DNA of 64,000 nt from assembly GCA_021824635.1 (NCBI GenBank), contig JAKAKD010000068.1:26530-90529 (forward strand), given 5' to 3'. This stretch comes from Bacteroidota bacterium (lineage in GTDB: Bacteria; Bacteroidota; Ignavibacteria; Ignavibacteriales; Melioribacteraceae). Positions 18,365 to 28,636 of this stretch are shown in pieces; the stretch's first letter is position 1; every line of letters starts with the position of its first letter. The position numbers and the translations under genes were made by a program. The notes under the pieces are model-generated. The model worked only from the letters and a program-made list of their open reading frames with translations, was not told where the DNA came from and ran no database searches.

Positions 18365-19774
18365 ATGTCCGAGCCAGTTGAAGAAGGAAATATTCTGAAG
18401 AAAACGTTTCAAGAAGTTACACAGCCGTTTAAGGATCTTATGCACACTTCGCGTGCGCTATTTGGACTTAATTTATCATATCTGATAGAAGGGTTCACGT
18501 ATTTTGGAGTGCTTGGTTACTTGGTTCTATATTTCAATCAATATGTTGGATTAAATGATATTAATTCCGGTCAAATGGTTGGTGTTCTCACAGCAGGTAT
18601 CACACTAAGCATGCTGGTGCTTGGCGCGACCGTTGACTGGATTGGTCTGCGCAAGTCGTTGATATACTCTTTAGTGTTTATGCTTGCCGGAAGAATAATA
18701 ATCGCAGCTGCGCCTCATATGGGAGTTCCGGGATTATGGAATTCGGCACATATTTTCGCGATGCTTGGAATATTGGGAATTATAATCGGCTATGGCATTT
18801 ACATGCCAGCATGTTATGCTGGTCTAAAAATATTGACAACGGAAAAAACAGCGGCGATGGGTTACGCGATGTTGTATGCTCTAATGAATCTTGGCGGTTT
18901 TTTGCCGGGTATTATCGCCCCGCCGATCAGACAATATTTTGATAGGGACGGAAGCAATAACGGAATGTTAGCTATGATGTGGATTTACTCAATCTTCACG
19001 GTCGTTGGTATTGCTGTTGTGTATTTTATTATCACTAAAAAAGCAATGGCAAAGGCTATTGAGGATACAGAAAAAATTTCAGATCCGAAGCATAAAGAAG
19101 AAGAGCAAGTTGAAATGACGCTTAACCAAAAGATTCAATATTATTATAAAAACTTCCCGCTCAGAGATCTCAGATTTTTATACTTTGTATTCATACTTAT
19201 CCCTGTTCAAACATTGTTCGCTCATAACTGGTTGACATTGCCCGCTTATTTTAAAAGAGCATTTGATGGAACTGTAAGCGAGTATTTCGAATTTTTTACA
19301 AATTTTAATCCGGTCCTTATTTTTATCTTCACTCCTGTTGTTACAGCTCTAACTTCAAAAAAAGATACTTACAAGATGATGATAATAGGAACTTTTGTTA
19401 TGGCAAGCCCTACGTTTATCCTTGCGTTGGGACCAAGCCTTACAACTGTATTCGCTTACCTGATCATCATGTCAATTGGCGAAGCAATGTGGCAGCCAAG
19501 ATTCCTTCAGTGGGTTGCCGAGATTGCGCCAAAAAATATGACTGGCATTTATATGGGAATCGGGCAGTTTCCGTGGTTCTTAACAAAAGTCCTTACAAGT
19601 CTCTATTCCGGCTGGTTCCTCATGCATTATTGCCCGGCTAATACTCCTCCTTCTCAGATGAACACCGAATTTATGTGGCTGATTTACGGATTCATAGCTA
19701 TAATCAGTCCGATTGGTTTGTTCCTTGCTCGCGGCTGGATGAGGAAAGGATTTAAGACTAAGCACGGCGAATAG
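18365..19774 (+). CDS. MFS transporter, POT-like
   Basis: About 469 residues with twelve or more helices. MFS motif A appears as GATVDWIGLRKS between helices 2 and 3. The first helix (LNLSYLIEGFTYFGVLGYLV) is reminiscent of proton-dependent oligopeptide transporters, but the substrate cannot be read. ATG 18365 is chosen over the open frame from 18350 because GAGGTAATC sits just in front of it. A hairpin terminator follows. Confidence 0.75.
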   Translation: MSEPVEEGNILKKTFQEVTQPFKDLMHTSRALFGLNLSYLIEGFTYFGVLGYLVLYFNQYVGLNDINSGQMVGVLTAGITLSMLVLGATVDWIGLRKSLIYSLVFMLAGRIIIAAAPHMGVPGLWNSAHIFAMLGILGIIIGYGIYMPACYAGLKILTTEKTAAMGYAMLYALMNLGGFLPGIIAPPIRQYFDRDGSNNGMLAMMWIYSIFTVVGIAVVYFIITKKAMAKAIEDTEKISDPKHKEEEQVEMTLNQKIQYYYKNFPLRDLRFLYFVFILIPVQTLFAHNWLTLPAYFKRAFDGTVSEYFEFFTNFNPVLIFIFTPVVTALTSKKDTYKMMIIGTFVMASPTFILALGPSLTTVFAYLIIMSIGEAMWQPRFLQWVAEIAPKNMTGIYMGIGQFPWFLTKVLTSLYSGWFLMHYCPANTPPSQMNTEFMWLIYGFIAIISPIGLFLARGWMRKGFKTKHGE

Positions 19775-19804
19775 ATAAAGAGGTAGTGAGAACATTCTAA
19801 ATGT

Positions 19805-19834
19805 AAAAAGGTGGAGGTAGTTCTTCACCTTTTT
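19805..19834. terminator. Intrinsic terminator after the MFS gene
   Basis: Perfect 9-base inverted repeat AAAAAGGTG / CACCTTTTT around a 12-base loop, giving a stem with a T-run on the plus strand. It lies about 30 bases past the MFS stop codon. Confidence 0.7.
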
Positions 19835-19909
19835 ATATACTCGATTGAACACTCTGCAATTAGTCGCTAAAATTCATTAAATTTCATTTGCAAATATTCT
19901 CTTGGAAGA

Positions 19910-20791
19910 GTGGACCTCGCAAAGCAATATATAATACAATGCATAATCGCAGCAGCCAATAATCTCAGATTAAGTTCCGAGAAAATTGAAACTGTTGCTT
20001 TAATACGTGAGCGGTTGAACTCTGCCGAAAATCTATCCGAAGAAATTAAAAATTTCAAAAAGATAACCGAACTTTCCAAACTTGGAATCAAACTCAGCGA
20101 AATTCAGATTTTTATTGATGCAGGCAAGATTGACTTCATGAAGTTATCAGATAAATTCAAAGAACATTACTATGGTTTAGTCAGCGAAATGAATGGCGTT
20201 CTGGATGTGTTAACTCCTCAGGCTGCAAGAACTGTTTTTTTGAAAATGGATGAAAAACTTCTCAATATAGATTTATCAAAGCGCGATGATAAACCTACTA
20301 ACGATAATCTAACTCCCAAAATTAATGTTACACCGGAGATTGAATTGCCAAGACGTTCACGCGCGGATGAATTACGCGAAGCTATAATATTTGAGGAGCT
20401 GAATAAGGGCGCCGAGCTAAATTTCGAGAATTATGAAGAAAAAGTATTAAGACCGGTAAAAGAACTCGATTCATTTCTTAACCGCGTTATGAAATATGAG
20501 TTTACCGAAAATGAAATCAAGAATCATATCCGGATTATGAATGAGAATGCAGAGTATTCTAAAAAAATTGGATTCGAAATTCTATCGAACATGCATTCTA
20601 TCTTTGCTCGCGGTTTGGAATTGATTGATAAAAAGAAAATTGCGGCAAGTCCAAATGTTGTTGAATCTCTGAGAGCTTGTTTGATTGTAATTGTTGCCGT
20701 AGTACGCGGTAAAGAAGTGGATATCACAAGTTATCTAAATAGAGCAGAAAATTTTGGCAGAACTATTAATGCAAATCAAAAGGAAAGATAA
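19910..20791 (+). CDS. Conserved protein of unknown function, helical
   Basis: A 293-residue, mostly alpha-helical, charged cytoplasmic protein with no signal peptide or membrane helix. A proline-rich linker near residues 130-150 separates two helical halves (about 1-120 and 155-290). I do not recognise a domain. The start is a GTG at 19910 behind TTGGAAG. It ends directly before the ATG of the mannose-1-phosphate guanylyltransferase, so the two are probably co-translated. A shadow of a real gene is unlikely given length and codon usage like its neighbours. Confidence 0.6.
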   Translation: MDLAKQYIIQCIIAAANNLRLSSEKIETVALIRERLNSAENLSEEIKNFKKITELSKLGIKLSEIQIFIDAGKIDFMKLSDKFKEHYYGLVSEMNGVLDVLTPQAARTVFLKMDEKLLNIDLSKRDDKPTNDNLTPKINVTPEIELPRRSRADELREAIIFEELNKGAELNFENYEEKVLRPVKELDSFLNRVMKYEFTENEIKNHIRIMNENAEYSKKIGFEILSNMHSIFARGLELIDKKKIAASPNVVESLRACLIVIVAVVRGKEVDITSYLNRAENFGRTINANQKER

Positions 20792-21859
20792 ATGGAGCTA
20801 TATGCTGTTATAATGGCTGGCGGTGTAGGTTCAAGATTCTGGCCCAGAAGCAAAGAGAAAAAACCGAAACAGTTGATTCGTATCTTTGGCGAGAATACAA
20901 TGATTCAGGATACGGTTAAACGGTTGGAAGGATTAATTGCAAACGACCACATCTATATTGTTACAAATAAAATTCAGAAGTTGAGAGTTAAAGAGCAGCT
21001 TCCGCAGATTCCTGAGCAAAATATACTTGATGAGCCGTTCGGTAAAAATACAGCCGCCTGTATTGGACTTGCTTCTGTAGTTATAAAAAGTAAAAATGAA
21101 AACGCTGTTATGATTACTCTTCCGGCAGATCACTTAATTCAAGACGATGAAGAGTTCAGAAAATGTTTATTAACCGCATCCGAATTTGCGGATAAATCAA
21201 AAGGACTTGTAACAATTGGTATAAAACCAAACCGTCCTGAAACCGGTTACGGATATATTCAATTTGACGAAACGGAAGTTGATAAAAATATTCATAAAGT
21301 TCTCACGTTTGCAGAGAAACCAAATATTGAAACCGCACAACGATTTCTTGAAGCAGGCGACTTCTTATGGAATTCAGGAATATTTATCTGGCGTACAGAT
21401 GCTATACTTGGTGAAATGCAGAAATATTTGCCTGATCTATTTGATGGACTTGAAAAGATAGAAGAAGCGGTTGGAACTTCTGATTTTGAGAGGGAAGTTG
21501 TTCGAGTTTACGGACAATTGAAAAGCATTTCAATTGACTATGGTGTAATGGAAAAATCCGATAAAGTTTTTCTTACTCAAGCTGATTTTTATTGGAATGA
21601 TGTTGGAAATTGGGAAGCAGTTTATGAAATTTCGGATAAGAACGAAGACGGTAATGCTATCGTTGGAGATGTTTATACAGAGAAAGCATTCAATTCGTAT
21701 CTCTTTTCACCAAGGAAATTTGCCGCTGTTATTGGTGTGGAAAATTTAATTGTGATCAATACTAACGATTCTTTGCTCGTTTGTCATAGAAACAATGCTC
21801 AAGATGTTCGTCTGGTTGTAGAACACCTTAAGATGAATAAACGAAATGAACTTGTATAG
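20792..21859 (+). CDS. manC: Mannose-1-phosphate guanylyltransferase
   Basis: Makes GDP-mannose from GTP and mannose-1-phosphate. The 355-residue protein has the nucleotide-binding MAGGVGSRFWPRSKEKKPKQ at residues 8-27, the FAEKP motif near 175, and NSGIFIWR near 192. It lacks the C-terminal phosphomannose isomerase domain of bifunctional ManC. Starts directly at the stop of the preceding gene. Confidence 0.9.
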   Translation: MELYAVIMAGGVGSRFWPRSKEKKPKQLIRIFGENTMIQDTVKRLEGLIANDHIYIVTNKIQKLRVKEQLPQIPEQNILDEPFGKNTAACIGLASVVIKSKNENAVMITLPADHLIQDDEEFRKCLLTASEFADKSKGLVTIGIKPNRPETGYGYIQFDETEVDKNIHKVLTFAEKPNIETAQRFLEAGDFLWNSGIFIWRTDAILGEMQKYLPDLFDGLEKIEEAVGTSDFEREVVRVYGQLKSISIDYGVMEKSDKVFLTQADFYWNDVGNWEAVYEISDKNEDGNAIVGDVYTEKAFNSYLFSPRKFAAVIGVENLIVINTNDSLLVCHRNNAQDVRLVVEHLKMNKRNELV

Positions 21860-21882
21860 GAATTACTAGAGAGATCTTACTT

Positions 21883-22518
21883 ATGGCTATAAGATTAATT
21901 ACGGAAGATGATGTAAAAAAAATTCTTAAGAAAGGTGATAGAGAAATTTTAGTTGAAGCGGGATCGGTTTTAACTCCTTTGGCTAAAGATAGAATTCTTC
22001 ATTCCGGCTTAAAAATTGTTGCCGGTGATTCGTCAAGTATCTCTTCAGTATCAAACTTGCAAACAAAAATCGCAATCGGTTCAGATCATACTGGCGTAAA
22101 GATGAAAAAAATTTTGTACGATTATTTGAAAAAGAAAAATTTCGATCTGTCCGATGTAGGCACTTTTACAGAAGATGCTGTTGATTATCCGGATATAGCA
22201 TTTAATGTTGCTAACCGGGTTGCAGTTGGAGAAGTTAAATTTGGAATCATACTGGACGCAACCGGAATTCCATCTGCTATTACAGCTAATAAAGTTCCGG
22301 GAATTAGAGCAGCTACATGCTATAATGAATTTTCCGCTAAAAGTTCTCGTGAACATAATGACGCAAATGTGTTAGTTGTTGGCGCAAGGGCATTGGGCGA
22401 AGAAACAATAAAATCTATTGCCGATATATGGCTGTCGTCAAAATTTCTTGGAGACCGTCATCAGAAACGGTTGGATAAAATAAAAGTAATTGAAGAGAAG
22501 TTTTCAAAAAAGCAGTGA
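21883..22518 (+). CDS. RpiB/LacAB-family sugar-phosphate isomerase with N-terminal extension
   Basis: 211 residues: an N-terminal segment of about 60 residues (ITEDDVKKILKKGDREILVE... LTPLAKDRI) precedes a full RpiB domain (KIAIGSDHTGVKMKK, VPGIRAATCYNEFSA, REHNDANVLVVGARAL). The position of the E. coli catalytic Cys (CGTGIG) reads DATGIP here, with Asp at about residue 125. It may therefore act on a different sugar phosphate or use another base; standard ribose-5-phosphate isomerase activity is not assured. Confidence 0.8.
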   Translation: MAIRLITEDDVKKILKKGDREILVEAGSVLTPLAKDRILHSGLKIVAGDSSSISSVSNLQTKIAIGSDHTGVKMKKILYDYLKKKNFDLSDVGTFTEDAVDYPDIAFNVANRVAVGEVKFGIILDATGIPSAITANKVPGIRAATCYNEFSAKSSREHNDANVLVVGARALGEETIKSIADIWLSSKFLGDRHQKRLDKIKVIEEKFSKKQ

Positions 22519-22573
22519 AAGATTTTTAATACTAATCATTTATTTATTTCATCCCACAAACTGAGTAACACCA

Positions 22574-23332
22574 TTGTATATCGAAAAAGCATTCGTAGAA
22601 TCAGTAGAAAGATTAGGCGAAGAAACATTTCTGATGAAAGTATTTTCACCGGCGATTGCCTACATATCAAAACCGGGTCAGTTCTGTAATATCAAAGTTT
22701 CCGAAAGCAATTTTCCGCTTCTCCGAAGACCTTTTAGTATCTGTAATGTTGATGGTGATTATGTTTTTTTCCTATTCGATATTCATGGAGAGGGAACTAA
22801 AATATTATCCTCAAAGAAGAACGGAGATACAGTTGAGTTACTCGGTCCGCTTGGCAAAGGTTTTATGTTTGATGATGATTATGAAACGGCAGTAATTGTT
22901 GCCGGAGGATTGGGAGCTGCGCCGTTTCCATTCTTAATCAAAAATATTTCTGATGAGAAAAATATTATATGTCTCGTTGGCGGAAGATCTCAAAAACAAA
23001 TTGTTACACATGGTCTGAAAAATATTGCAATCGCTACAGATGATGGTTCAGAAGGTTTCAAAGGTACCGTAATTGATTTGCTGAAAGAAGAAATTAAAAA
23101 TATACACGAGAAAAAATTTAGAATATTTGCTTGCGGTCCTAATGCGATGCTTAAAGCGCTTCAGAAATACAGCATAGAAAATAATTTTGATTGTCAGATA
23201 TCGGTTGAGTGTGCTATGGCATGCGGATTTGGAATTTGCCAGGGCTGTCCGGTTGATTCTGCTAACGGTGAATCATATCTGCTCGTCTGTAAAGATGGGC
23301 CGGTATTCAATGCAAACGAAGTAAAACTATGA
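22574..23332 (+). CDS. pyrK: Dihydroorotate dehydrogenase electron-transfer subunit
   Basis: Ferredoxin-reductase-like subunit passing electrons from PyrD to NAD. FAD motif RRPFSICNV near residue 55, NAD domain GGLGAAPFPF near 115, and a C-terminal 2Fe-2S ligand set CAMACGFGICQGC followed by a fourth cysteine in LLVCKDGP. 252 residues. TTG start at 22574. It overlaps pyrD by 4 bases, the normal arrangement of the class 1B heterotetramer. Confidence 0.93.
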   Translation: MYIEKAFVESVERLGEETFLMKVFSPAIAYISKPGQFCNIKVSESNFPLLRRPFSICNVDGDYVFFLFDIHGEGTKILSSKKNGDTVELLGPLGKGFMFDDDYETAVIVAGGLGAAPFPFLIKNISDEKNIICLVGGRSQKQIVTHGLKNIAIATDDGSEGFKGTVIDLLKEEIKNIHEKKFRIFACGPNAMLKALQKYSIENNFDCQISVECAMACGFGICQGCPVDSANGESYLLVCKDGPVFNANEVKL

Positions 23333-24246
23333 ATAAGGTTGATCTCTCAGTAAATATCGGCGGTTTGAAATTGAAGAACCCGGTAATTCTTGCTTCAGGT
23401 ACTGTGGGATATGGAAATGAAATTGCGGAATTTACCGACCTCAACAAATTAGGCGGAATAGTAACTAAGTCGTTATCATTAAAGCCGCGCAAAGGAAATC
23501 CTCCTCAAAGAATTGTTGAAACCCCATCCGGTATGTTAAATGCAATTGGCTTAGCAAACGTTGGTGTTGAAGCATTCATCAAAGACAAAATACCATTTCT
23601 AAAAAATTTAGATACAACTTTAATTTGTAATATCGCAGCAAGTTCGGTTGAAGAATATGTTGAGTGCGTCCACATTTTGAATGATGAAGAGACAATTAAA
23701 GCATTTGAGATAAATGTTTCTTGCCCGAATGTAAAAGAAGGCGGTCTCGAATTTGGAAACGATCTTAATGCCGTAGGCAGAATTACTGAAAAAGTTAGAA
23801 ACGCTACCAAGAAACCGGTAATAATTAAACTTTCGCCAAATGTTTCGCGTATATCCGACTTTGCAAAAGTTGTTAAAGAAAATGGCGGCAATGCTGTCTC
23901 TGCAATTAATACTCTTGTCGGAACTTCGTTCGATATTTACACTCGTAAACCGAAAATTAAAAATGTAACCGGAGGTTTATCCGGTCCAGCAATTAAACCC
24001 GTTGCATTAGCAAAAATTCTTGAGATAAAAAGAAATACGGATATTCCAATTATCGGTATAGGTGGAATTATGATTTGGAAAGATGCCGTTGAGATGATGA
24101 TTGTAGGCGCATCGGCTTTTCAAATTGGTACTGTTAATTTTATAAATCCAAATGCCGGTTTAGAAATTCTTAACGGATTAAATTCCTTTTGTATAGAAAA
24201 CTCTATCAAAAACATTTCTGATATAACCGGTTCATTCCAAATCTAA
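23329..24246 (+). CDS. pyrD: Dihydroorotate dehydrogenase, class 1B catalytic subunit
   Basis: Oxidises dihydroorotate to orotate with FMN. The 305-residue protein has the class 1 catalytic cysteine in EINVSCPNVKEGG near residue 130, ASGTVGYG at the N-terminus, and FMN phosphate-binding GIGGIM and GASAFQIGTV near the C-terminus. Partner of PyrK immediately upstream. Confidence 0.95.
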   Translation: MNKVDLSVNIGGLKLKNPVILASGTVGYGNEIAEFTDLNKLGGIVTKSLSLKPRKGNPPQRIVETPSGMLNAIGLANVGVEAFIKDKIPFLKNLDTTLICNIAASSVEEYVECVHILNDEETIKAFEINVSCPNVKEGGLEFGNDLNAVGRITEKVRNATKKPVIIKLSPNVSRISDFAKVVKENGGNAVSAINTLVGTSFDIYTRKPKIKNVTGGLSGPAIKPVALAKILEIKRNTDIPIIGIGGIMIWKDAVEMMIVGASAFQIGTVNFINPNAGLEILNGLNSFCIENSIKNISDITGSFQI

Positions 24247-24248
24247 GT

Positions 24249-25532
24249 ATGGATATACAAACTGCCATTGATAAACTTTTCTCGCTTCATCAATTTGGGA
24301 TCAAACTTGGACTTGAAAACATTCTCAATTTGCTTGAACAAATTGGTAATCCTCATAAAAATTTAAAAACAATTCATGTTGCCGGTTCGAATGGAAAGGG
24401 AAGTACTGCTTCATTTATCGCAAGCATTTTAATGGAAGCCGGCTACAAAGTTGGTATTTATACCTCTCCTCATTTCGTAAAATACAATGAGCGGATACGG
24501 ATAAACGGAATTATGATTGATGATGACTATGTAGCAAAATTCGTAACCGGTTTAGAAGATTACATCGAAAAACAAAATGTTACTTTTTTTGAAATTACAA
24601 CTGCGCTAGCGTTCAAATATTTCAGTGATCGGCAAGTTGATTACGCTGTAATTGAAACCGGACTTGGCGGAAGGTTGGACGCGACAAATGTTATTGATCC
24701 CATCGCTTCTGTAATTACTTCTATTAGTTTAGAACATACAGAGCATCTTGGAGATACAATCGAAAAGATTGCATCGGAAAAGGCTGGAATTATAAAACCG
24801 CATTCATTTGTATTAACTGGAAAAATGCCGCAACAAGCTGAAAATGTTTTTCGGGAAAAAGCACTTCAATGCAATAGTAACTATCTATCGGTAGAAGATT
24901 ATGCTTTCTACGAGAACAATAGAGTTATTGTACAATTGAAAAACAAATCATTCTCTTTGTATTTAACTCCTCTGAAAGGTGAACATCAACTTTATAATTC
25001 TGCTTTGGCAGTCAAAACGGTTAATGAATGTTGTAAAATCGAAGATGGAATTGTTCTATTAAAAGGGATCAAAAATGTAGCGGAAAATACAGGAATACAA
25101 GGTCGGTACGAGGTAGTGAACGATCATCCGAAAATAATTTTCGATTCCGCTCACAATCCGGAGGGGATAAATTCTTTTATTAATGAGTTCTCAAAGGAAT
25201 ATCAGAATTATAAAGAGCGCATTTTAATTTTTGGTGCTATGAGAGATAAATCAATAAAAGAGATGCTCATTGCTCTAAATCCTTATTTCACTAGAATCTA
25301 TGTTACAAAGGTAAATATTGAGCGTTCCGCTTCCATTGAAGAGCTGCAAACAATTGCCTCTTCTTCCGGTATTGAGGTTAGTGGATTGCGGGAACCGGGT
25401 ATTTTAATTGACAATTTTCAAAAAGAATCTGATAAATCGTGCCTGGTAGTTCTTGGTAGCATGTATTTGCTAGGCGAAATAAAATCTAAAAAATTGATAA
25501 AAATGCTTGACAAAGTGATAAAGGGAGACTAA
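24249..25532 (+). CDS. folC: Folylpolyglutamate synthase / dihydrofolate synthase
   Basis: Mur-ligase-family enzyme adding glutamate to folates. P-loop VAGSNGKGSTASF near residue 45, TSPHFVKYNERIRING near 75, ETGLGGRLDATNVI near 140, and the C-terminal DSAHNPEGI near 298. 427 residues, full length. Starts two bases after the pyrD stop. Confidence 0.93.
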   Translation: MDIQTAIDKLFSLHQFGIKLGLENILNLLEQIGNPHKNLKTIHVAGSNGKGSTASFIASILMEAGYKVGIYTSPHFVKYNERIRINGIMIDDDYVAKFVTGLEDYIEKQNVTFFEITTALAFKYFSDRQVDYAVIETGLGGRLDATNVIDPIASVITSISLEHTEHLGDTIEKIASEKAGIIKPHSFVLTGKMPQQAENVFREKALQCNSNYLSVEDYAFYENNRVIVQLKNKSFSLYLTPLKGEHQLYNSALAVKTVNECCKIEDGIVLLKGIKNVAENTGIQGRYEVVNDHPKIIFDSAHNPEGINSFINEFSKEYQNYKERILIFGAMRDKSIKEMLIALNPYFTRIYVTKVNIERSASIEELQTIASSSGIEVSGLREPGILIDNFQKESDKSCLVVLGSMYLLGEIKSKKLIKMLDKVIKGD

Positions 25533-25658
25533 TTTTCAGTCGTGCCTCAATAGTCTTCAACAATAATAATTCACTTTTAATAATTTTCATAAAATCCTCA
25601 AGATTGTTACCATAATTGAAAAATCAAGAAAATTTCTCACAAGTAATAGGATTTACTC

Positions 25659-26912
25659 ATGCCAATGGATATTTCAGAGCTGCAATCGAAAAAGATTGTA
25701 GACCTCTACAAGATCGCTAAAGATTTTGCAATAGCCGGTTACAGCGATCTCCGCAAACAAGAACTCATCTTTAAAATTCTAGAAGCGCAATCACAAAAGG
25801 ACGGTCTGACATTCTCTAAAGGTGTCTTGGAAGTTTTAGCCGATGGTTATGGCTTCTTACGTTCTGCCGATTACAATTATTTGCCATCACCTGATGACAT
25901 CTACGTTTCTCCATCGCAGATCAAAAGATTCAGTCTAAGAACTGGAGATTTTGTTAGCGGACAAGTTAGACCGCCTAAAGAAGGAGAACGGTTTTTCGCG
26001 CTGCTTCGTGTTGAAGCTGTGAATGGAAAAGATCCCGAAGCGATAAGAGAACGCACTCTATTTGATAATTTGACTCCGTTGTATCCGACTAAAAGATTAA
26101 AATTAGAATCCGCACCTGGCGAATACTCGATGCGTATAATTGATATGCTTTCTCCGATAGGTAAAGGACAAAGAGGATTGATCGTATCACCTCCTAAAGC
26201 CGGTAAGACAATTATTCTGCAAAAGATGGCAAATTCTATTTCACGTAATCATCCCGAAGTAAAAATTATTATGTTATTGATTGATGAACGCCCTGAAGAA
26301 GTAACTGATATGCAGCGTTCCGTTCAAGCAGAAGTGATTAGCTCTACATTTGATGAGCCCGCAGATCGTCACGTTCAAGTGGCAAATATGGTTATTGAAA
26401 AAGCTAAACGTATGGTTGAAGCTGGCGATGATGTTGTAATTCTTCTGGATTCAATTACACGACTTGCCCGCGCACATAACACCGTGATACCACATAGCGG
26501 AAGAATTCTCTCCGGTGGTGTTGACGCTAACGCACTTCACAAACCAAAAAGATTTTTCGGCGCTGCCAGAAATACCGAAGACGGCGGAAGTCTGACAATT
26601 ATTGCAACAGCACTCGTTGATACCGGAAGCAGAATGGACGAAGTTATTTTTGAAGAGTTCAAAGGTACCGGCAATATGGAATTAGTTCTGGATAGAAGTT
26701 TATCAGATAAGAGAATATTCCCGGCAATTGATGTTAATAAATCTTCTACAAGAAAAGAAGAACTTCTCTTTAAGGAAGATGAATTGAATAAAGTCTGGAT
26801 ATTAAGAAAAATAATTGCGGAATTTGATTCTGCCGAAGCTATGGAATTTTTACTCGACAAGATGAAGGGAACGAAAAACAACAAGGAATTTATGATGAGT
26901 ATGAACAGTTAA
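25659..26912 (+). CDS. rho: Transcription termination factor Rho
   Basis: Hexameric RNA-dependent ATPase. N-terminal helical Rho_N segment (about 1-45), the cold-shock-like RNA-binding domain (about 50-125, [20 protein letters not shown]), Walker A SPPKAGKT near residue 180, Walker [16 protein letters not shown] near 205, and the Q/R-loop region near 285. 417 residues. The 126-base AT-rich leader before it shows no motif I can name. Confidence 0.95.
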   Translation: MPMDISELQSKKIVDLYKIAKDFAIAGYSDLRKQELIFKILEAQSQKDGLTFSKGVLEVLADGYGFLRSADYNYLPSPDDIYVSPSQIKRFSLRTGDFVSGQVRPPKEGERFFALLRVEAVNGKDPEAIRERTLFDNLTPLYPTKRLKLESAPGEYSMRIIDMLSPIGKGQRGLIVSPPKAGKTIILQKMANSISRNHPEVKIIMLLIDERPEEVTDMQRSVQAEVISSTFDEPADRHVQVANMVIEKAKRMVEAGDDVVILLDSITRLARAHNTVIPHSGRILSGGVDANALHKPKRFFGAARNTEDGGSLTIIATALVDTGSRMDEVIFEEFKGTGNMELVLDRSLSDKRIFPAIDVNKSSTRKEELLFKEDELNKVWILRKIIAEFDSAEAMEFLLDKMKGTKNNKEFMMSMNS

Positions 26913-26932
26913 CGTTATGAATCTCCTATAAG

Positions 26933-27907
26933 ATGAGAACGCTTGCTTTCACATGCGGTGATATAAACGGGATTGGTCCGGAAATTTGTATCAAAGCGAT
27001 TAATAAAATCTACCAACCTGCTGAAAGAAAAATTGTTTTATTTTGTCCGGCAAATGTTTTTGAAAATGCTTCACAAGTTTCATTCAATTACCAAATTGTG
27101 AATGAGTACAATCTTTCCAATATAAATCCAGAATGTGTAACCGTTGTTGACATTGGTAAGTTTAAGCAGAATGTAGGTAATCCATCAAGAGATTCTGGTA
27201 AAGCAGCCCTTCTTTCAATAAAGAGCGCTTTTAATTTAGTCCAATCAAAAGGTGCGGACGCTATTATCACCGCACCGTCTTCTAAGACTGCATTTAAATT
27301 AGCAGAGGTCAAGTATCCAGGCCAGACAGAGTTACTTGCAGAATTATCACACACAAAGAAATATTTAATGATGTTTCTTTCGGACCAATTTATTTGCGGA
27401 CTTGCGACTATTCATGAGCCGATAAAAAAAGTTAGTAAGCTCTTAACTAAACAGCTTGTCAAATCATCATTAAAAGTGTTACATCAAACATTGATGCGCG
27501 ATTTAGGGAATAAAAATCCTAAAATTGCTGTTCTTGCTCTAAATCCTCACGCTGGTGAAAATGGAAAGATGGGAAGAGAAGAAATAGATTCTATCATGCC
27601 GGCTATAAAATCTTTCAAAAATAATTTTGTCGAAGGACCATTTGTCCCGGATGCTTTCTTTGCAAATCAATTATACAAAGTTTACGATGCTGTCCTCGGT
27701 ATGTATCACGATCAAGTCTTGATTCCATTTAAGATGATGAACTTCAATAGCGGAGTAAACTTTACCGCGGGGCTTCCTATAATTCGGACTTCTCCGGATC
27801 ACGGCACAGCATACGATATTGCAGGTAAAGGAGTTGCCGATCCAAGCAGCATGATTGATGCTGTTAAGTGGGCAGAAAAAATTATTTCTAACCGGAGAAA
27901 ATCATAA
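26933..27907 (+). CDS. pdxA: 4-hydroxythreonine-4-phosphate dehydrogenase
   Basis: Vitamin B6 biosynthesis. The 324-residue protein has GDINGIGPEI at residues 8-17, the metal-site histidines in HAGENGKMGREE (about 205), GMYHDQVLIPFK (about 262) and RTSPDHGTAYDIAGKG (about 286). All family signatures are intact. Confidence 0.94.
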   Translation: MRTLAFTCGDINGIGPEICIKAINKIYQPAERKIVLFCPANVFENASQVSFNYQIVNEYNLSNINPECVTVVDIGKFKQNVGNPSRDSGKAALLSIKSAFNLVQSKGADAIITAPSSKTAFKLAEVKYPGQTELLAELSHTKKYLMMFLSDQFICGLATIHEPIKKVSKLLTKQLVKSSLKVLHQTLMRDLGNKNPKIAVLALNPHAGENGKMGREEIDSIMPAIKSFKNNFVEGPFVPDAFFANQLYKVYDAVLGMYHDQVLIPFKMMNFNSGVNFTAGLPIIRTSPDHGTAYDIAGKGVADPSSMIDAVKWAEKIISNRRKS

Positions 27908-28636
27908 ATGCCGGTTAAGACTTATTCCGCCATAGCTGAGATTTACACCCACATGATGCGTTCAATTGATTATAAGGAGTGGGCAGATTACATCCATCAG
28001 ATTAGTAAAGAAATAAAGAAGAAAAAAATATCTGTCTTGGAATTAGCAGGCGGTACCGGGGCAATCTCAAAAATTCTTCAAAAAAAAATGAATATTGTTT
28101 CTACCGATCTTTCATTAAACATGTTGAAACAAAACGGCGATAAGTCTTTTCCAAAAGTTTGCTGCGATATGACATGCCTTCCGTTTAAAAATAAATATGA
28201 TTTTATTTTCTCCACATTTGACAGCGTAAACTACCTGAACACCAAAGAAAAATTTATACGTTATTTGGAAAATGCTAGCCGCTGCATTGATGATGGAGGC
28301 TTGCTCGCTTTCGATGTTAGTCTTGAAAATAACAGCAAAAAATTTGAAAAATATTTGAACCGGAGAGGAAAAGTAAACGGAATTACTTTCCGGCAGAGGA
28401 GTTTATATAATCCGGCTACGAGAATTCATTACAACCATTTTGAATTAACACTTGCCAATGGTCAAAAGGTTGAAGAAATTCACAAACAGAAAATCTACCG
28501 CTTTGAGGAATATTTTGATTTTATCGACAAATCCGATTTTTACGTACACAAATGTTATAAAGCATTTACTTTTAAGAATGCAGATGCAGAAACTGAACGT
28601 GCTCAATTCATATTAAAAAAGAAAAATGTATGCTGA
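27908..28636 (+). CDS. Class I SAM-dependent methyltransferase
   Basis: 242 residues with SAM motif I VLELAGGTGAISKIL near residue 38 and acidic motif II VSTDLSLNMLK. The later half contains TFDSVNYL and VSLENNSKKF, typical of small-molecule methyltransferases. Substrate not readable. It begins directly after pdxA and overlaps ftsE by 7 bases. Confidence 0.85.
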   Translation: MPVKTYSAIAEIYTHMMRSIDYKEWADYIHQISKEIKKKKISVLELAGGTGAISKILQKKMNIVSTDLSLNMLKQNGDKSFPKVCCDMTCLPFKNKYDFIFSTFDSVNYLNTKEKFIRYLENASRCIDDGGLLAFDVSLENNSKKFEKYLNRRGKVNGITFRQRSLYNPATRIHYNHFELTLANGQKVEEIHKQKIYRFEEYFDFIDKSDFYVHKCYKAFTFKNADAETERAQFILKKKNVC

